A stretch of DNA of 64,000 nt from Prevotella sp. (GCA_022769825.1 JALEJI010000063.1:1-64000); one strand, 5' to 3'; shown: positions 7,258 through 18,480, counted from the stretch's first letter. The notes: a model not told the origin generated them from the letters alone. A program made the numbers and translations.

Positions 7258-8757
7258 ATGAGTGAGAGACTTTATATTTTTGACACAACGCTTCGCGACG
7301 GCGAGCAGGTGCCTGGATGCCAATTAAACACCGTTGAGAAGATTCAAGTGGCCAAGCAGCTTGAGCTTCTTGGCGTTGACGTCATTGAGGCTGGCTTCCC
7401 AATATCCTCGCCCGGCGACTTCAATTCGGTGGTGGAAATCAGTAAGGCCGTGACATGGCCCACGATTTGCGCCTTGACCCGTGCGGTGGAAAAAGACATC
7501 GACTGTGCGGCCGAGGCTTTGCAGTATGCCAAGCACAAGAGAATTCATACCGGATTGGGCACAAGCGATTACCATATTAAGTATAAGTTCAACAGCAACC
7601 GGGAGGACATTCTTGAACGTGCAGTTCGTTCAGTGGCTTACGCCAAGAAGTATGTCGAGGACGTGGAGTTCTATGCCGAAGACGCTGGTCGCACAGACAA
7701 CGAGTATCTCGCGCAAGTGGTGGAAGCCGTCATCAAGGCTGGTGCCACAGTGGTAAACATACCTGATACCACTGGCTATTGCTTGCCAAACGAGTATGGC
7801 GCGAAAATAAAGTATCTCAAGGAGCATGTAGACAACATAGACAAGGCCATAATATCCACTCACTGTCACAACGACCTTGGCATGGCCACGGCCAACACCT
7901 TGGAGGGCGTGATTAACGGAGCCCGACAGGTCGAGGTGACAATCAACGGCATTGGTGAGCGCGCCGGCAATACCTCATTGGAAGAAATTGCCATGATTCT
8001 GAAATGCCATAAGAACGTGGGCATTAACACGAACATCAATACTCGCAAGATTTACCCCATCTCTCGCATGGTGTCTTCGTTGATGAACATGCCCGTACAG
8101 CCAAACAAGGCTATCGTGGGTCGCAATGCCTTCGCCCACTCTTCAGGCATCCACCAGGATGGAGTGCTCAAGAATGTGCAGACCTATGAAATCATCGATC
8201 CAAAGGACATTGGCTTGGAGAACAACGAGATTGTGCTTACGGCACGTTCGGGCCGCGCTGCTCTGAAATACAGGCTGGAAGCCAACGGTGTTGACATCAA
8301 GGACCAAGACCGTTTGGACAAGATTTACGAGGACTTCCTCAAGCTTGCCGACCGCAAGAAGGAAATCACTGACGACGACGTGTTGATGCTCGCCGGAGCC
8401 GACAAGGCCGCATCTCACTCGGTGAAGCTCGACTATTTGCAGGTTACGGCAGGCAAGGGCGTGCGCAACGTGGCAAGCGTGGGGCTCGACATCGCCGGCG
8501 AGAAGTTTGAGGAGAGCGCAACGGGCAATGGTCCTGTCGACGCGGCTATAAAGGCACTCAAACGGATCATACATAAGCAGATGACATTGAAGGAGTTTAC
8601 CATTCAGGCCATCACCCAAGGCTCTGATGACGTGGGCAAGGTTCACATGCAGGTGGAATACGACGGTCACGTCTATTATGGCTTTGGCGCAAACACCGAC
8701 ATCGTGACGGCTTCTGTCGAGGCTTATCTCGACTGTATCAATAAATTTCGCAAATAA
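7258..8757 (+). CDS. leuA: 2-isopropylmalate synthase
   Basis: 499 residues. It condenses 2-oxoisovalerate with acetyl-CoA, the first committed step to leucine. Seen: the DRE-TIM signature [13 protein letters not shown] at the N-terminus, the metal-binding [14 protein letters not shown], the [11 protein letters not shown] motif and a C-terminal LeuA dimer regulatory domain (from about residue 380) that normally mediates leucine feedback. It is first gene after the attenuator and is followed by leuC after 27 bp. Confidence 0.95.
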   Translation: MSERLYIFDTTLRDGEQVPGCQLNTVEKIQVAKQLELLGVDVIEAGFPISSPGDFNSVVEISKAVTWPTICALTRAVEKDIDCAAEALQYAKHKRIHTGLGTSDYHIKYKFNSNREDILERAVRSVAYAKKYVEDVEFYAEDAGRTDNEYLAQVVEAVIKAGATVVNIPDTTGYCLPNEYGAKIKYLKEHVDNIDKAIISTHCHNDLGMATANTLEGVINGARQVEVTINGIGERAGNTSLEEIAMILKCHKNVGINTNINTRKIYPISRMVSSLMNMPVQPNKAIVGRNAFAHSSGIHQDGVLKNVQTYEIIDPKDIGLENNEIVLTARSGRAALKYRLEANGVDIKDQDRLDKIYEDFLKLADRKKEITDDDVLMLAGADKAASHSVKLDYLQVTAGKGVRNVASVGLDIAGEKFEESATGNGPVDAAIKALKRIIHKQMTLKEFTIQAITQGSDDVGKVHMQVEYDGHVYYGFGANTDIVTASVEAYLDCINKFRK

Positions 8758-8784
8758 CAAGGCATTAGATCCAGCAAAAATATT

Positions 8785-10176
8785 ATGAATACACTTTTCG
8801 ATAAGATTTGGGACAGCCATGTAGTCCAAATCGTCAAGGACGGTCCCACACAACTTTACATAGACCGTCTCTATGGCCACGAGGTGACCACTCCACAGGC
8901 TTTCGACGGACTTCGTCAACGTGGCTTGAAGGTGTTCCGACCAAAGCAGAACTTCTTCATGCCCGACCACAATATCCAAACCCATGACCAAGACAAGCCT
9001 ATCGCAGACCCTGTCGGCAGGAAGCAGGTTGACACTCTCGATAAGAACTGTGAGGAGTTTGGCCTGACAGAGTTTAAGATGAACACCGAGGACAATGGTA
9101 TCATTCACGTCATAGGTCCCGAAAAAGGTCTCTCACTTCCTGGCATGACGATTGTCTGTGGCGACAGCCATACCTCAACCCACGGAGCTGTTGGAGCCGT
9201 CGCCTTCGGCATTGGCACTTCAGAGGTGGAGATGGTGCTCGCCTCACAATGCATATTGCAGCAAAAGCCAAAGTCGATGCGCATAAGCGTCAACGGCAAG
9301 CTGAAGCCGGGCGTAACAGCCAAAGACGTGGCTCTATACCTCATGAGCAAGCTCACCACATCGGGCGCGACGGGCTATTTCGTGGAATACGCGGGCGACG
9401 TGGTTCGCGACATGACAATGGACGGACGCTTGACCCTGTGCAACCTTTCGATAGAGATGGGTGCACGTGGTGGCTTCGTGGCTCCAGACGAGACGACATT
9501 AGAATACATCAAGGGTCGCGAATATGCTCCTAAGGGAGCTGATTGGGACAAGGCCGTGGCTTATTGGAAGACATTGAAGAGCGGTGACGATGCCGTCTTC
9601 GACAAGGAGTTGGTATTTGACGCCGACGACATTGAGCCTCGCATCACCTATGGAACAAATCCAGGCATGGGCATTGGCATCAACGGTTCGATTCCTGCTC
9701 TTGACGAGATACCTGAGGCAGAGCGAGCCGGTTTTGAGAAGAGCTTGAAATACATGGGCTTTAAGCCAGGAGAGAAGTTACTTGGCCATCCAATAGATTA
9801 TGTCTTCCTTGGCGCATGTACCAATGGACGCATTGAGGATTTCCGCGCTTTTGCCGAAATCGTAAAAGGAAAGCATAAGGCTGAGAATGTAGTGGCATGG
9901 CTTGTGCCAGGCTCTCATCTCGTGGCAAAGCAGATAAAGGAAGAGGGTCTTGACAAGATACTCACCGAAGCAGGATTCGCCATTCGCCAACCAGGTTGCT
10001 CGGCTTGCCTTGCCATGAACGACGACAAGGTGCCAGCGGGCAAATATAGCGTATCTACAAGCAATCGAAATTTTGAGGGACGACAAGGACCTGGAAGCCG
10101 TACTATTCTCGCAAGCCCACTCGTGGCAGCGGCAGCGGCGTTAACAGGTAAAATAACAGACCCCAGAACTCTATAA
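8785..10176 (+). CDS. leuC: 3-isopropylmalate dehydratase large subunit
   Basis: 463 residues, an aconitase-family [4Fe-4S] enzyme. Substrate and cluster signatures are visible: [26 protein letters not shown] and [11 protein letters not shown], which supply the three cluster cysteines. It acts with LeuD to isomerise 2- to 3-isopropylmalate. Because a citramalate synthase is in the same operon, the pair probably also isomerises citramalate. leuD begins 2 bp after its stop. Confidence 0.96.
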   Translation: MNTLFDKIWDSHVVQIVKDGPTQLYIDRLYGHEVTTPQAFDGLRQRGLKVFRPKQNFFMPDHNIQTHDQDKPIADPVGRKQVDTLDKNCEEFGLTEFKMNTEDNGIIHVIGPEKGLSLPGMTIVCGDSHTSTHGAVGAVAFGIGTSEVEMVLASQCILQQKPKSMRISVNGKLKPGVTAKDVALYLMSKLTTSGATGYFVEYAGDVVRDMTMDGRLTLCNLSIEMGARGGFVAPDETTLEYIKGREYAPKGADWDKAVAYWKTLKSGDDAVFDKELVFDADDIEPRITYGTNPGMGIGINGSIPALDEIPEAERAGFEKSLKYMGFKPGEKLLGHPIDYVFLGACTNGRIEDFRAFAEIVKGKHKAENVVAWLVPGSHLVAKQIKEEGLDKILTEAGFAIRQPGCSACLAMNDDKVPAGKYSVSTSNRNFEGRQGPGSRTILASPLVAAAAALTGKITDPRTL

Positions 10177-10178
10177 TC

Positions 10179-10775
10179 ATGAAGCAGAAATTTAATATCA
10201 TCACCTCAACGTGTGTGCCACTTCCTTTGGAGAACGTTGATACAGACCAAATAATACCGGCACGTTACCTCAAGCTGACCCAAAAAGACGGCTTCGGCCC
10301 ATTTCTTTTCCATGATTGGCGTTTCAACGCTGATGGCTCTGAGAAGAAAGACTTCGTGCTGAACAATCCAGACTTCAAGGATGCCGTCATCTTGGTAGCC
10401 GGCAAGAATTTCGGTTCGGGCTCATCGCGTGAGCACGCGGCGTGGGCCATCGCCGGTTATGGCTTCCGTGTGGTAATCAGCTCATTTTTCGCTGACATCC
10501 ACAAGAACAATGAGCTTAACAACTTCGTGCTTCCTGTCGTAGTGTCGGAAGATTTCCTCAGTGAGCTGTTTGCCAGTATCAACAAAGACCATTCGATTCA
10601 GGTAAAGGTTGACTTGCCAAAACAAACGGTGACCAACCTCGCCACGGGTCGAAGTGAGCATTTTGAGATAAACGGCTACAAGAAGCATTGCTTGGAGAAT
10701 GGTCTCGATGATGTGGATTTCCTCGTGCAGAACCGTGACAGGGTTGAGGCATGGGAAGAAAAAAACAAGCGATAA
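10179..10775 (+). CDS. leuD: 3-isopropylmalate dehydratase small subunit
   Basis: 198 residues with the swivelling-domain signatures VDTDQIIPARYLK near the N-terminus and GKNFGSGSSREHA in the middle. It completes the LeuCD heterodimer. Its TAA stop overlaps the next ATG by one base (TAATG at 10773-10777), so translation of the citramalate synthase is probably coupled to it. Confidence 0.96.
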   Translation: MKQKFNIITSTCVPLPLENVDTDQIIPARYLKLTQKDGFGPFLFHDWRFNADGSEKKDFVLNNPDFKDAVILVAGKNFGSGSSREHAAWAIAGYGFRVVISSFFADIHKNNELNNFVLPVVVSEDFLSELFASINKDHSIQVKVDLPKQTVTNLATGRSEHFEINGYKKHCLENGLDDVDFLVQNRDRVEAWEEKNKR

Positions 10776-12319
10776 TGGCAAATCAAGAACGCGAAATAGA
10801 GATAATGGACTCTACTCTTCGCGATGGTGAGCAAACCAATGGGGTGAGCTTCTTGCCACACGAGAAGCTCATGATTGCTCGCTACCTCTTGTCGGACGTA
10901 GGTGTTGACCGTATAGAGGTGGCTTCCGCGAGGGTATCGGATGGCGAGAAAGATGCTGTCCGCATGATATGCAACTATGCGCAACAACATGGAATGCTCG
11001 ATAGGGTGGAAGTGTTGGGCTTCGTTGATGGCAAGAAATCTGTCGATTGGATTACTGAATGTGGTTGCAAGACTATAAACCTCTTGGCAAAAGGTTCTCT
11101 AAGGCATTGCCAATACCAATTGAAGAAGACGCTTGAAGAACATGTGAGCGACATCAAGTCGGTAATTGCTTACGCACATTCCAAGGGAATGACGGTCAAC
11201 CTCTACCTTGAGGATTGGTCGCAAGGCATGAGAGACAGTCGCGATTATGTCTGGAAGATGATGGATTCGTTGAAAGACGCAGGAATCGTCAGATTTTTGC
11301 TGCCAGACACGCTTGGAATACTTAATCCTGTAAATACCTATGAGTATGTAAAGGCAATCACGACTAGATACCCTGGCGTGAAGTTTGAGTTCCATGGCCA
11401 CAATGATTATGACATGGCAGTTGGTAACTCATTCATGGCGGTTGAGGCTGGATGTACAGGTTTGCACGTCACCGTGAACGGACTTGGTGAGCGTTGTGGC
11501 AATGCGCCATTGAGCAGCATTCACGTCATGCTGAAAGACCAAATGCATGTGAAGGAACATATTGATGAGTCCACGCTTATGGAGATAAGCAACATTGTCG
11601 CTGGTTACAGTGGCATAGCTTATTCGCCAAACACGCCTGTTATTGGCGAAAACGTGTTTACTCAAGTAGCGGGGGTCCATGCCGATGGCGACAACAAGGC
11701 CCACCTTTATAGCAACGCCTTGGTGCCGGAACGCTTTGGAAGGCATCGTGAATTTGCATTGGGCAAGAATTCTGGCAAGGCAAACATCGTGAGAAACCTT
11801 GAGGACATTGGCTTGGAACTAACAAAGGAGCAGACAAAAGCCGTGACTCAACGAATTACGGAGCTGGGTGACAGAAAGCAACTCGTAACTCAAGATGACT
11901 TACCATACATTGTCAGCGACGTGCTTAAGCACACCTCGCCAGAACAAAGGGTAAAACTTGTGAGCTACATGGTCTCAACAAGTTATGGCCTAAAGCCTAT
12001 AGCAAGTCTTAAAGTCAGCATTAATGGTAAGGATTACGAAGCCGACTCTACTGGCGATGGTCAATATGATGCTTTCGTGAGGGCTTTGCGTAAGATTTAC
12101 AAGGAAAAACTTAACCGCACCTTCCCATTGCTGCAAAACTATGCCGTGACCATCCCTCCTGGCGGACGTACCGACGCCCTCGTTCAGACCGTTATAACAT
12201 GGAATGACGGGGAAAAGCAATGGCGAACGCGTGGACTTGACGCCGACCAAACAGAAGCTGCCATACAAGCCACAATAAAGATGCTGAATATGGTGGAAGA
12301 ATCTGACTGCTTGTCATAA
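10775..12319 (+). CDS. cimA: (R)-citramalate synthase, Leptospira type
   Basis: 514 residues from the ATG that overlaps the leuD stop. It belongs to the LeuA/homocitrate synthase family: [42 protein letters not shown] and a C-terminal regulatory domain. Compared with my memory of the Leptospira interrogans enzyme, many stretches agree ([53 protein letters not shown]). That includes the Leu, Leu and Tyr said to form its pyruvate-selective pocket. Predicted reaction: pyruvate plus acetyl-CoA to citramalate, giving 2-oxobutyrate and isoleucine via LeuCD and LeuB. It is often annotated only as a second 2-isopropylmalate synthase; that alternative remains possible. Confidence 0.85.
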   Translation: MANQEREIEIMDSTLRDGEQTNGVSFLPHEKLMIARYLLSDVGVDRIEVASARVSDGEKDAVRMICNYAQQHGMLDRVEVLGFVDGKKSVDWITECGCKTINLLAKGSLRHCQYQLKKTLEEHVSDIKSVIAYAHSKGMTVNLYLEDWSQGMRDSRDYVWKMMDSLKDAGIVRFLLPDTLGILNPVNTYEYVKAITTRYPGVKFEFHGHNDYDMAVGNSFMAVEAGCTGLHVTVNGLGERCGNAPLSSIHVMLKDQMHVKEHIDESTLMEISNIVAGYSGIAYSPNTPVIGENVFTQVAGVHADGDNKAHLYSNALVPERFGRHREFALGKNSGKANIVRNLEDIGLELTKEQTKAVTQRITELGDRKQLVTQDDLPYIVSDVLKHTSPEQRVKLVSYMVSTSYGLKPIASLKVSINGKDYEADSTGDGQYDAFVRALRKIYKEKLNRTFPLLQNYAVTIPPGGRTDALVQTVITWNDGEKQWRTRGLDADQTEAAIQATIKMLNMVEESDCLS

Positions 12320-12354
12320 GTAAAAAAAACAAAGAAACAAAAAAACATATACCA

Positions 12355-13416
12355 ATGAATTTGAAAATCGCAGTTCTACCGGGCGATGGTATTGGTCCGG
12401 AGATTATGCCAGAGGCCATTAAGGTACTGGATGTCGTGGCAAAGAAGTTTGGCCATAAGTTTACTTACACGGAGGCTCTCTGCGGAGCTCATGCCATAGA
12501 TGCATGTGGCGATCCGTTTCCTGAAGAGACTTTCAAAGTTTGTATGGATGCCGATGCCGTGTTGTTCGCCGCTGTAGGTGACCCACGTTTCGACAACAAT
12601 CCAACATTGAAAGTTCGCCCAGAGACAGGCTTGCTTGCTATGCGCAAAAAACTTGGCCTCTTTGCCAACGTTCGCCCTGTTGCCACATTCGATTGCTTGT
12701 TGCATAAGAGCCCATTGAAAGAGGAGCTTATCAAGGGTGCTGATTTCGTTGTCATACGTGAGTTGACGGGTGGAATGTACTTCGGAGAGAAGTATCAAGA
12801 TAATGAGAAAGCCTTCGACACCGACATCTATTACCGCCCAGAGATTGAGCGCATACTGAAGGTGGCGTTCCAGTTTGCTATGCGCCGCAACAAGCATTTG
12901 ACCGTCGTTGACAAGGCTAACGTGCTTGCAAGCTCTCGCCTGTGGAGGCAGATTGCCAAGGAGATGGAGCCACAATATCCAGAAGTAACGGTTGACTATA
13001 TGTTCATTGACAATGCCTCTATGCGTGTATTGACAGAGCCACGCTTCTTTGATGTCATTGTAACGGAAAACACTTTTGGTGATATCCTTACCGACGAGAC
13101 ATCGGCAATTACCGGCTCCATGGGCCTACAGCCATCCGCGTCGCTTGGTGAGCACACTCCACTGTTTGAGCCTGTACATGGTTCTTGGCCACAAGCTGCT
13201 GGCAAGAACATAGCCAACCCTCTTGCCGAGATACTTTCTGCGGCAATGATGCTTGAACATTTCGGCCTCAAAGAGGAAGGTGCCGCCATTCGCAAAGCAT
13301 GTGACGCAAGTCTGCTTAACAATGTTCGCACACCGGAGATTCAAGTCGAAGGTGGCAAACACTTTGGAACCAAGGAAGTGGGTGAGTGGATTGCAAATTA
13401 TATTGAGGAGAATTGA
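12355..13416 (+). CDS. leuB: 3-isopropylmalate dehydrogenase
   Basis: 353 residues, an isocitrate/isopropylmalate dehydrogenase-family enzyme. Seen: N-terminal [12 protein letters not shown], substrate-binding [11 protein letters not shown], the [17 protein letters not shown] metal segment and [14 protein letters not shown]. It oxidatively decarboxylates 3-isopropylmalate, and probably 3-methylmalate in the citramalate route. It is the last gene of the operon, followed by a strong terminator. Confidence 0.96.
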   Translation: MNLKIAVLPGDGIGPEIMPEAIKVLDVVAKKFGHKFTYTEALCGAHAIDACGDPFPEETFKVCMDADAVLFAAVGDPRFDNNPTLKVRPETGLLAMRKKLGLFANVRPVATFDCLLHKSPLKEELIKGADFVVIRELTGGMYFGEKYQDNEKAFDTDIYYRPEIERILKVAFQFAMRRNKHLTVVDKANVLASSRLWRQIAKEMEPQYPEVTVDYMFIDNASMRVLTEPRFFDVIVTENTFGDILTDETSAITGSMGLQPSASLGEHTPLFEPVHGSWPQAAGKNIANPLAEILSAAMMLEHFGLKEEGAAIRKACDASLLNNVRTPEIQVEGGKHFGTKEVGEWIANYIEEN

Positions 13417-13446
13417 TTATAATTTACAAATCAAAAAAATCATGCA

Positions 13447-13487
13447 TATAAAAAGTGGAAGTGTAAATCACTTTCACTTTTTTATAT
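13447..13487. terminator. Bidirectional terminator between leuB and the sigma factor gene
   Basis: Long stem TATAAAAAGTGGAAGTG with CACTTTCACTTTTTTATA, loop TAAAT. The A-rich left arm and T-rich right arm suit termination from both sides. Confidence 0.8.
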
Positions 13488-13516
13488 GTCATTGAACGAA
13501 ATAATCACAATTGCAA

Positions 13517-14125
13517 TCAATAGAGATATAAGCTTATGTTATGATCATGTGCTATTTTTCGCATATTGAGCAAGGCGTATCTCATTCTGCCCAAAGCCGT
13601 ATTGATACTGACATTTGTCGTTTCTGAAATTTCCTTGAACGACATCTGTTGGAAGAAACGCATATATACGACCTCTCGCTGTGACGCTGGAAGATTATTC
13701 ATAATGCTTTTCGCGTCTTCAAGTATCTGATTGTTTATAAACTTCTGTTCAATGTTCATTTCTTCAACATTACAGTTGTGGATGTTGGCAAGGTCGTTGT
13801 CTTCGGTTGGCTCAACTATGTTACTGTTCTTGCCAATGCGAAAACTGTCCATGATGACATTGTGCGCTATACGCAAACACCAAGAATGGAATTTGCCAGT
13901 CGGCGTGTACATGCCATTACGCAACTTTGTGATAATCTTGATGAATGTATCTTGAAACAGGTCATTGGCCAAATCTTCATCATGAACCACATAATATATA
14001 TATGAGAAAAGCTTGGACTTGTTGTGCTCCAATAAAAGGTCAAACGCTTTATCCTTGCCTCTCATATAGCAAATCGCAAGTTCCTCATCACTCATTTCCG
14101 CAAGGGACTTAGTGTTATTCTCCAT
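13517..14125 (-). CDS. ECF-type RNA polymerase sigma factor
   Basis: 202 residues. Region 2 is seen as ANDLFQDTFIKIITKL and a FHSWCLRIAHNVIMDSFR-like stretch; region 4 is LPASQREVVYMRFFQQMSFKEISETTNVSINTALGR, split here as the helix-turn-helix around FKEISETTNVS. No anti-sigma gene is adjacent. It stands alone between leuB and the permease gene. It resembles a sigma factor found across Bacteroidales, whose regulon I cannot name. Confidence 0.93.
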   Translation of the reverse strand: MENNTKSLAEMSDEELAICYMRGKDKAFDLLLEHNKSKLFSYIYYVVHDEDLANDLFQDTFIKIITKLRNGMYTPTGKFHSWCLRIAHNVIMDSFRIGKNSNIVEPTEDNDLANIHNCNVEEMNIEQKFINNQILEDAKSIMNNLPASQREVVYMRFFQQMSFKEISETTNVSINTALGRMRYALLNMRKIAHDHNISLYLY

Positions 14126-14200
14126 TGAATTATTGTGTATTAATGAAGTAAAAATCTATCCAATAGGCCAAATTGTTATATTTCCAATATTTTCCATTTG

Positions 14201-14208
14201 CAAAAATA
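14201..14208 (-). promoter_or_regulatory. -7 box for the ECF sigma gene
   Basis: TATTTTTG on the minus strand, about 75 bp upstream of ATG 14125. Confidence 0.45.
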
Positions 14209-14295
14209 AGACTTTTTATTTTTCTTACCAAATATTTAGCAAAATAATTATGCTAAACTTTTTCATCTTGGTTCTTGTATGTCAATAATTATGTG

Positions 14296-14303
14296 TATTT
14301 TTG
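14296..14303 (+). promoter_or_regulatory. -7 box for the nucleoside permease gene
   Basis: TATTTTTG, 41 bp before ATG 14345, with CTTG about 18 bp upstream as a weak -33 element. Confidence 0.55.
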
Positions 14304-14344
14304 CAGCATTGTAACGAACTTATAAATAGAAAACTTTTACTTTT

Positions 14345-15682
14345 ATGAACTTGAAAATACGTTTGTCGGTGTTGACGTTCCTTGAGTTTGGCGTTTGGGG
14401 AGCTTACCTTACCTGTATGGGAAATTATCTTGGCGTTGCAGGCTTAGGTTCTGAGATTTCTTGGTTCTACGCCATTCAAGGCATCGTCTCCATATTCATG
14501 CCAACATTGATAGGCATCGTCGCTGACAAATGGATTCAGCCACAACGTCTCCTTGGCCTGTGCCATTTGGTAGCAGGCATATTCATGCTATTGCTTTGGA
14601 GCATGGGAATGAACGCAGGCTTTGGAAATCAAGTGACTGATAAATCTCTTTTCATAGCCTTGTACACGTTAAGTGTCGCTTTCTACATGCCTACATTGGC
14701 ATTGGCTAACACGACGGCCTTTACGGTGTTAAAAAATAACGGAGGTGATACCGTAACCGATTTTCCACCGATTCGTTCTTGTGGAACGGTTGGCTTTATC
14801 ATTGTAATGTGGTTCGTAAACTGCGCGACATGGGACAATGGCTCATTCTCATTGACTCTCGCGCAAAACGCACACAAGTTCCAATACACTTACAACCAAT
14901 TCCTTGTTTCCGGATTGTTGAGTATAATCATGTTCTTGTACGTGTTCACACTTCCTCAATGCAAGATTGTGAGGAAAGCGAGCCCAGAAAAGAAATCGTT
15001 AGCGCAGCTGCTTGGACTTGACGCTTTTAAGCTGTTCAAAGAGCGTCGCATGGCATATTTCTTCATATTCTCAGCATTGTTGGGAATGTCTCTTCAGGTT
15101 ACCAACAGTTTTGCCGGACCTTTCATCTCCAGTTTCCAAGGCAGTTCAGATGCAACCATTGCTTCGTCTTTCGCAGCAAGCAATGCCACGTTGCTTACGT
15201 CAATATCCCAAGTCAGCGAAGCGTTTTGCATCTTGCTGATACCTTTCTTCCTCAAGCGGTATGGCATAAAAAGCGTAATGCTAATAGCTATGTTTGCGTG
15301 GGTAGCGCGCTTTGCCTTCTTCGGAATAGGCAACCCCACAATGCCAGGTGTGATTTGGTTCATCCTTTCTTGCATCGTCTATGGCGTGGCATTCGACTTT
15401 TTCAATGTCTCAGGTGGCATATTCGTTGACAAGGAGTGTGACCCGTCTGTTAAGGCATCAGCACAAGGCTTGTTCATGTTGATGACAAATGGTATAGGTG
15501 CAACAGTTGGCACATTGTCTGCAGGCGCTATTGTAAACCACTTCTGTTCGTGGACTCAAAAGGGTGACTCTTCATTCCTTATGGGTGACTGGCAGGCATG
15601 CTGGTTCATATTCGCAGGTTTCGCGTTAATGGTGGGTTTGGCATTCGCATTCGTATTTAAGCCTGCCAAGACAAAAAAGTAA
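14345..15682 (+). CDS. Nucleoside permease, MFS NHS family
   Basis: 445 residues with about 12 hydrophobic segments. The N-terminus (LSVLTFLEFGVWGAYL) and the loop SFAGPFISSF resemble NupG/XapB nucleoside:proton symporters. It should import nucleosides across the inner membrane. A cytidine deaminase gene (cdd, 46688) and a 5'-nucleotidase gene (39169) elsewhere in the window fit nucleoside salvage, but they are not linked to it. Substrate range is not deducible. Confidence 0.88.
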   Translation: MNLKIRLSVLTFLEFGVWGAYLTCMGNYLGVAGLGSEISWFYAIQGIVSIFMPTLIGIVADKWIQPQRLLGLCHLVAGIFMLLLWSMGMNAGFGNQVTDKSLFIALYTLSVAFYMPTLALANTTAFTVLKNNGGDTVTDFPPIRSCGTVGFIIVMWFVNCATWDNGSFSLTLAQNAHKFQYTYNQFLVSGLLSIIMFLYVFTLPQCKIVRKASPEKKSLAQLLGLDAFKLFKERRMAYFFIFSALLGMSLQVTNSFAGPFISSFQGSSDATIASSFAASNATLLTSISQVSEAFCILLIPFFLKRYGIKSVMLIAMFAWVARFAFFGIGNPTMPGVIWFILSCIVYGVAFDFFNVSGGIFVDKECDPSVKASAQGLFMLMTNGIGATVGTLSAGAIVNHFCSWTQKGDSSFLMGDWQACWFIFAGFALMVGLAFAFVFKPAKTKK

Positions 15683-15753
15683 TTAAAATATGGACAATGG
15701 CAAAGGGAAAGTCCAAAGCCAAGCCATGTATTTCATTGTTTGTATAATTGATA

Positions 15754-16332
15754 ATGTCAAGAATTAGATTGTTTCTTCAACAGGCGACCGAAGTCGTTGG
15801 GGCTGATAAAGAAGGTTTGCTCATCCTTACTGATTCTTATCAGGAGCGCCAACTTGTTGTGCCTTGCCATGGTAATTTGCTGGAGGAGTTTAAGTCACGA
15901 CTTGATAAGCACCGGAATCATTCCGGTTTGATAGACATATTGTTAGACATTATTAATAATCAAACATCATTGTCGCTTTCGCTTATTATCACGGATGTTG
16001 ACAAAGGTGCCTACAATGCGGTTATCAACAATGAGGACACACAGAAACATATGAGCATAAGTGGAGTAGAGGCCGTGTTGCTAAACAAGATTAGCAACGA
16101 CAAGATACCACTCTATGTAGACGAGGCTCTGTTTCTTAGGCAAAGCTCTAAATTCAACATGCAAGCAGAAGGTGTTGCGCTCCCTGTAAATGCATTGCCT
16201 GTGTCAATGCTCGAAAAAACACTTGGCAAGGCTGTGGCAGCTGAGAATTACGAGCTGGCGTCGCAATTAAGGGATGAGATAAACAGGCGAAAAAAGACAG
16301 ACAAGCATATAAACAATGAAATCAAGGAATAA
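15754..16332 (+). CDS. Bifunctional nuclease-domain protein (DUF151) with UVR motif
   Basis: 192 residues from ATG 15754 (TTG 15748 is two codons upstream). Residues 1 to about 125 match the DUF151/bifunctional nuclease domain. The C-terminal LGKAVAAENYELASQLRDEINRR is a UvrB/UvrC (UVR) interaction motif. That combination is common in Bacteroidetes and the cellular role is unclear. It is the first of a set of closely spaced plus-strand genes with rsmE. Confidence 0.85.
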   Translation: MSRIRLFLQQATEVVGADKEGLLILTDSYQERQLVVPCHGNLLEEFKSRLDKHRNHSGLIDILLDIINNQTSLSLSLIITDVDKGAYNAVINNEDTQKHMSISGVEAVLLNKISNDKIPLYVDEALFLRQSSKFNMQAEGVALPVNALPVSMLEKTLGKAVAAENYELASQLRDEINRRKKTDKHINNEIKE

Positions 16333-16366
16333 ACAAGGAGTTGAACAATAATAAAAATAAGTTGTC

Positions 16367-17089
16367 TTGAAAGAGGAAAGGTATTTTTATGTCCCCAATG
16401 CCGCAGAGGGTAAAGAGTTGCCAGAAGAAGAAGCTACACACGCTGTAAGGGTGCTGCGGTTAAGTGAAGGTGACACCATTTGGCTTATGGATGGCGTGGG
16501 CAACTTCTATCGTGCTGACGTTGGCATCGTTACGAAAAAGCGTTGCTTATACAATATTGTTGAGACATTGCCCCAACAGAAGACATGGTCAGGAAAAATC
16601 CATCTTGCGATAGCTCCTACAAAGATGATGGAGCGGATTGAATGGATGGCAGAGAAATCAACCGAGATTGGCTTCGACGAATTGACCTTTCTTGATTGTA
16701 AGTTTTCCGAGCGCCACGTCATAAGGATTGATCGCATCGAAAGAATTGTCGTCTCGGCAATGAAACAAAGCAGAAAGGCTTTCATGCCTGTGGTAAACGA
16801 GTTAACGGCTTTCAAAGATTTCGTGACATCATGTAATGCGGATTACAAGTTTATAGCTCATTGCTATAACGACAGAGAGCGCGTAGATTTTTTTGACAGG
16901 TTGAAATCACTTCCCGTTGACGCCGCTGTATGCGTGCTTATCGGTCCTGAAGGAGACTTTTCGTTCGATGAGGTCGAATTGGCGCGTGCCAACGGTTTTG
17001 AGCCAATCACGTTGGGTAACAGTCGCCTAAGGACAGAGACCGCAGGATTGATGGCAGTGACGATGGCCCAGATACAAAAACGAATGTAA
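16367..17089 (+). CDS. rsmE: 16S rRNA (uracil-1498-N3)-methyltransferase
   Basis: 240 residues, SPOUT-class. TTG at 16367 is the only sensible start: KEERYFYVPNA follows directly and matches RsmE N-termini, and the first in-frame ATG comes much later. The C-terminal knot motif is seen in VLIGPEGDFSFDEVELA and LGNSRLRTETAG. It methylates U1498 of 16S rRNA. Confidence 0.93.
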   Translation: MKEERYFYVPNAAEGKELPEEEATHAVRVLRLSEGDTIWLMDGVGNFYRADVGIVTKKRCLYNIVETLPQQKTWSGKIHLAIAPTKMMERIEWMAEKSTEIGFDELTFLDCKFSERHVIRIDRIERIVVSAMKQSRKAFMPVVNELTAFKDFVTSCNADYKFIAHCYNDRERVDFFDRLKSLPVDAAVCVLIGPEGDFSFDEVELARANGFEPITLGNSRLRTETAGLMAVTMAQIQKRM

Positions 17090-17121
17090 TATTCACGAAT
17101 ATACGCAATTTGATAGAAACG

Positions 17122-18480
17122 ATGAAAATATACAATCATTTTAGGATAACCCTTGCCCTGTGGGCTTTCAGCTTTCTTTCAACAGTTGGCATTTTATCGT
17201 CTTGTTCGGGTAGTGAATACATAAATGCCATTCCATCTGAGAGCCAAATGCTTATTAGGCTGAACCCAGCAAAACTAAGCGGCACTAAAAGTCCACTGAT
17301 TTTGAAGACATTGCTTCATCTGAAAGATTTAGACGAGTCTGGTATTGACCTTTCAAAAGATGTTTTCTTTTTTGAGGATGGGCAAGGCAACTTCGGACTT
17401 TGCGCCAAAGTTAGCAGTGACAGCAAGCTTGAAAAATCGTTGCAGAAGGCAGGCTTGTCGCTTACCAAACGCCGTGACTATAAGTTTGCCGCTTTATCAT
17501 CAGGTTGGGTAATTGGTTTTTCAGACAACACAGCCCTGTTGATGGGACCTGTTGTTCCTGCCGCGCAAGACGACCTTATAACGCTAATGGCTCGTTATCT
17601 TGGTTCTGATGAGGACCAAGGCATAAAGTCTTCACCTATGTATGCCACATCCGATTCCATTGACGCCCCAATGTCGATAGTGGCCCAAACATGCGCTTTG
17701 CCCCAGCAATTTGTCGCACCGTTCACAATGGGCGCACCCAAGGATGCCGACCCAGCGGATGTCATTCTCGCGGCTGCCATGGAGGTTAAAAACGGACACT
17801 TGCTCATGCATGGCAAGACTTTATCTTACAAGAAAAGCATAAATTCAGCGCTTGTCAAAGCCGCTAACGTTTATCGTCCCATCAAGGGCGAGTATATCAA
17901 GGCAATGTCGCAAGACGACGTGCTTGGACTCTTTTTGAATGTTGACGGCAAACAGTTCCATAACCTGATGATACAGAATAGGGCTGCGACAGCCATGCTT
18001 GCCGGCATCAATACGGCAATAGACATGGACAACATCATAAAGAGCGTGAACGGTGACTTGACACTTGTCACTTCATCTCTTGGAAAAGACAACTTTCGCA
18101 TGATGATGGCCGCACGCTTGTCAGGAGCGCCTTGGCTTGCGGATATCGACTATTGGAAGAAAAGCGTCCCGGCGGGTGGACATATAGGTGATTGGGGTAA
18201 AAACTGCTACTACTATTTAGGCAATGGCACCACATATTTCTTTGGGGTAACTCAAGATATGCAATATATGAGTGGTGCTTCGCCAGAAGAGGCCAAACAC
18301 AGCATAACAACGTCGCCAAAACCTCTTTCCCCTGACCTGCAAAAAAATATAAAGGGTAAGAAACTGGCTATGGTTGTCAACTTCAAGGCATTGGGCAACA
18401 GTAAGGCTGCAGCGATAACATCACTTCTCATGCCGATGTTTGGGAATATCAATACAATTGTTTATACAACGGACAAATGA
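17122..18480 (+). CDS. DUF4836 family lipoprotein
   Basis: 452 residues from MKIYNHFRI. A signal peptide ends in a lipobox (ILSSC, Cys about residue 28), so it is probably a lipoprotein. The rest resembles DUF4836 proteins of Bacteroidales, with repeated modules beginning IPSESQMLIRLNPAKL. The function is unknown. Its TGA overlaps the ATG of the next ABC ATPase gene (ATGA at 18477-18480), which ties it to the transporter genes. Confidence 0.85.
   Translation: MKIYNHFRITLALWAFSFLSTVGILSSCSGSEYINAIPSESQMLIRLNPAKLSGTKSPLILKTLLHLKDLDESGIDLSKDVFFFEDGQGNFGLCAKVSSDSKLEKSLQKAGLSLTKRRDYKFAALSSGWVIGFSDNTALLMGPVVPAAQDDLITLMARYLGSDEDQGIKSSPMYATSDSIDAPMSIVAQTCALPQQFVAPFTMGAPKDADPADVILAAAMEVKNGHLLMHGKTLSYKKSINSALVKAANVYRPIKGEYIKAMSQDDVLGLFLNVDGKQFHNLMIQNRAATAMLAGINTAIDMDNIIKSVNGDLTLVTSSLGKDNFRMMMAARLSGAPWLADIDYWKKSVPAGGHIGDWGKNCYYYLGNGTTYFFGVTQDMQYMSGASPEEAKHSITTSPKPLSPDLQKNIKGKKLAMVVNFKALGNSKAAAITSLLMPMFGNINTIVYTTDK

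Noticed and set aside
8143..9108. 321-codon open frame on the minus strand
   Set aside because: Antisense to leuA and leuC, which are unambiguous.
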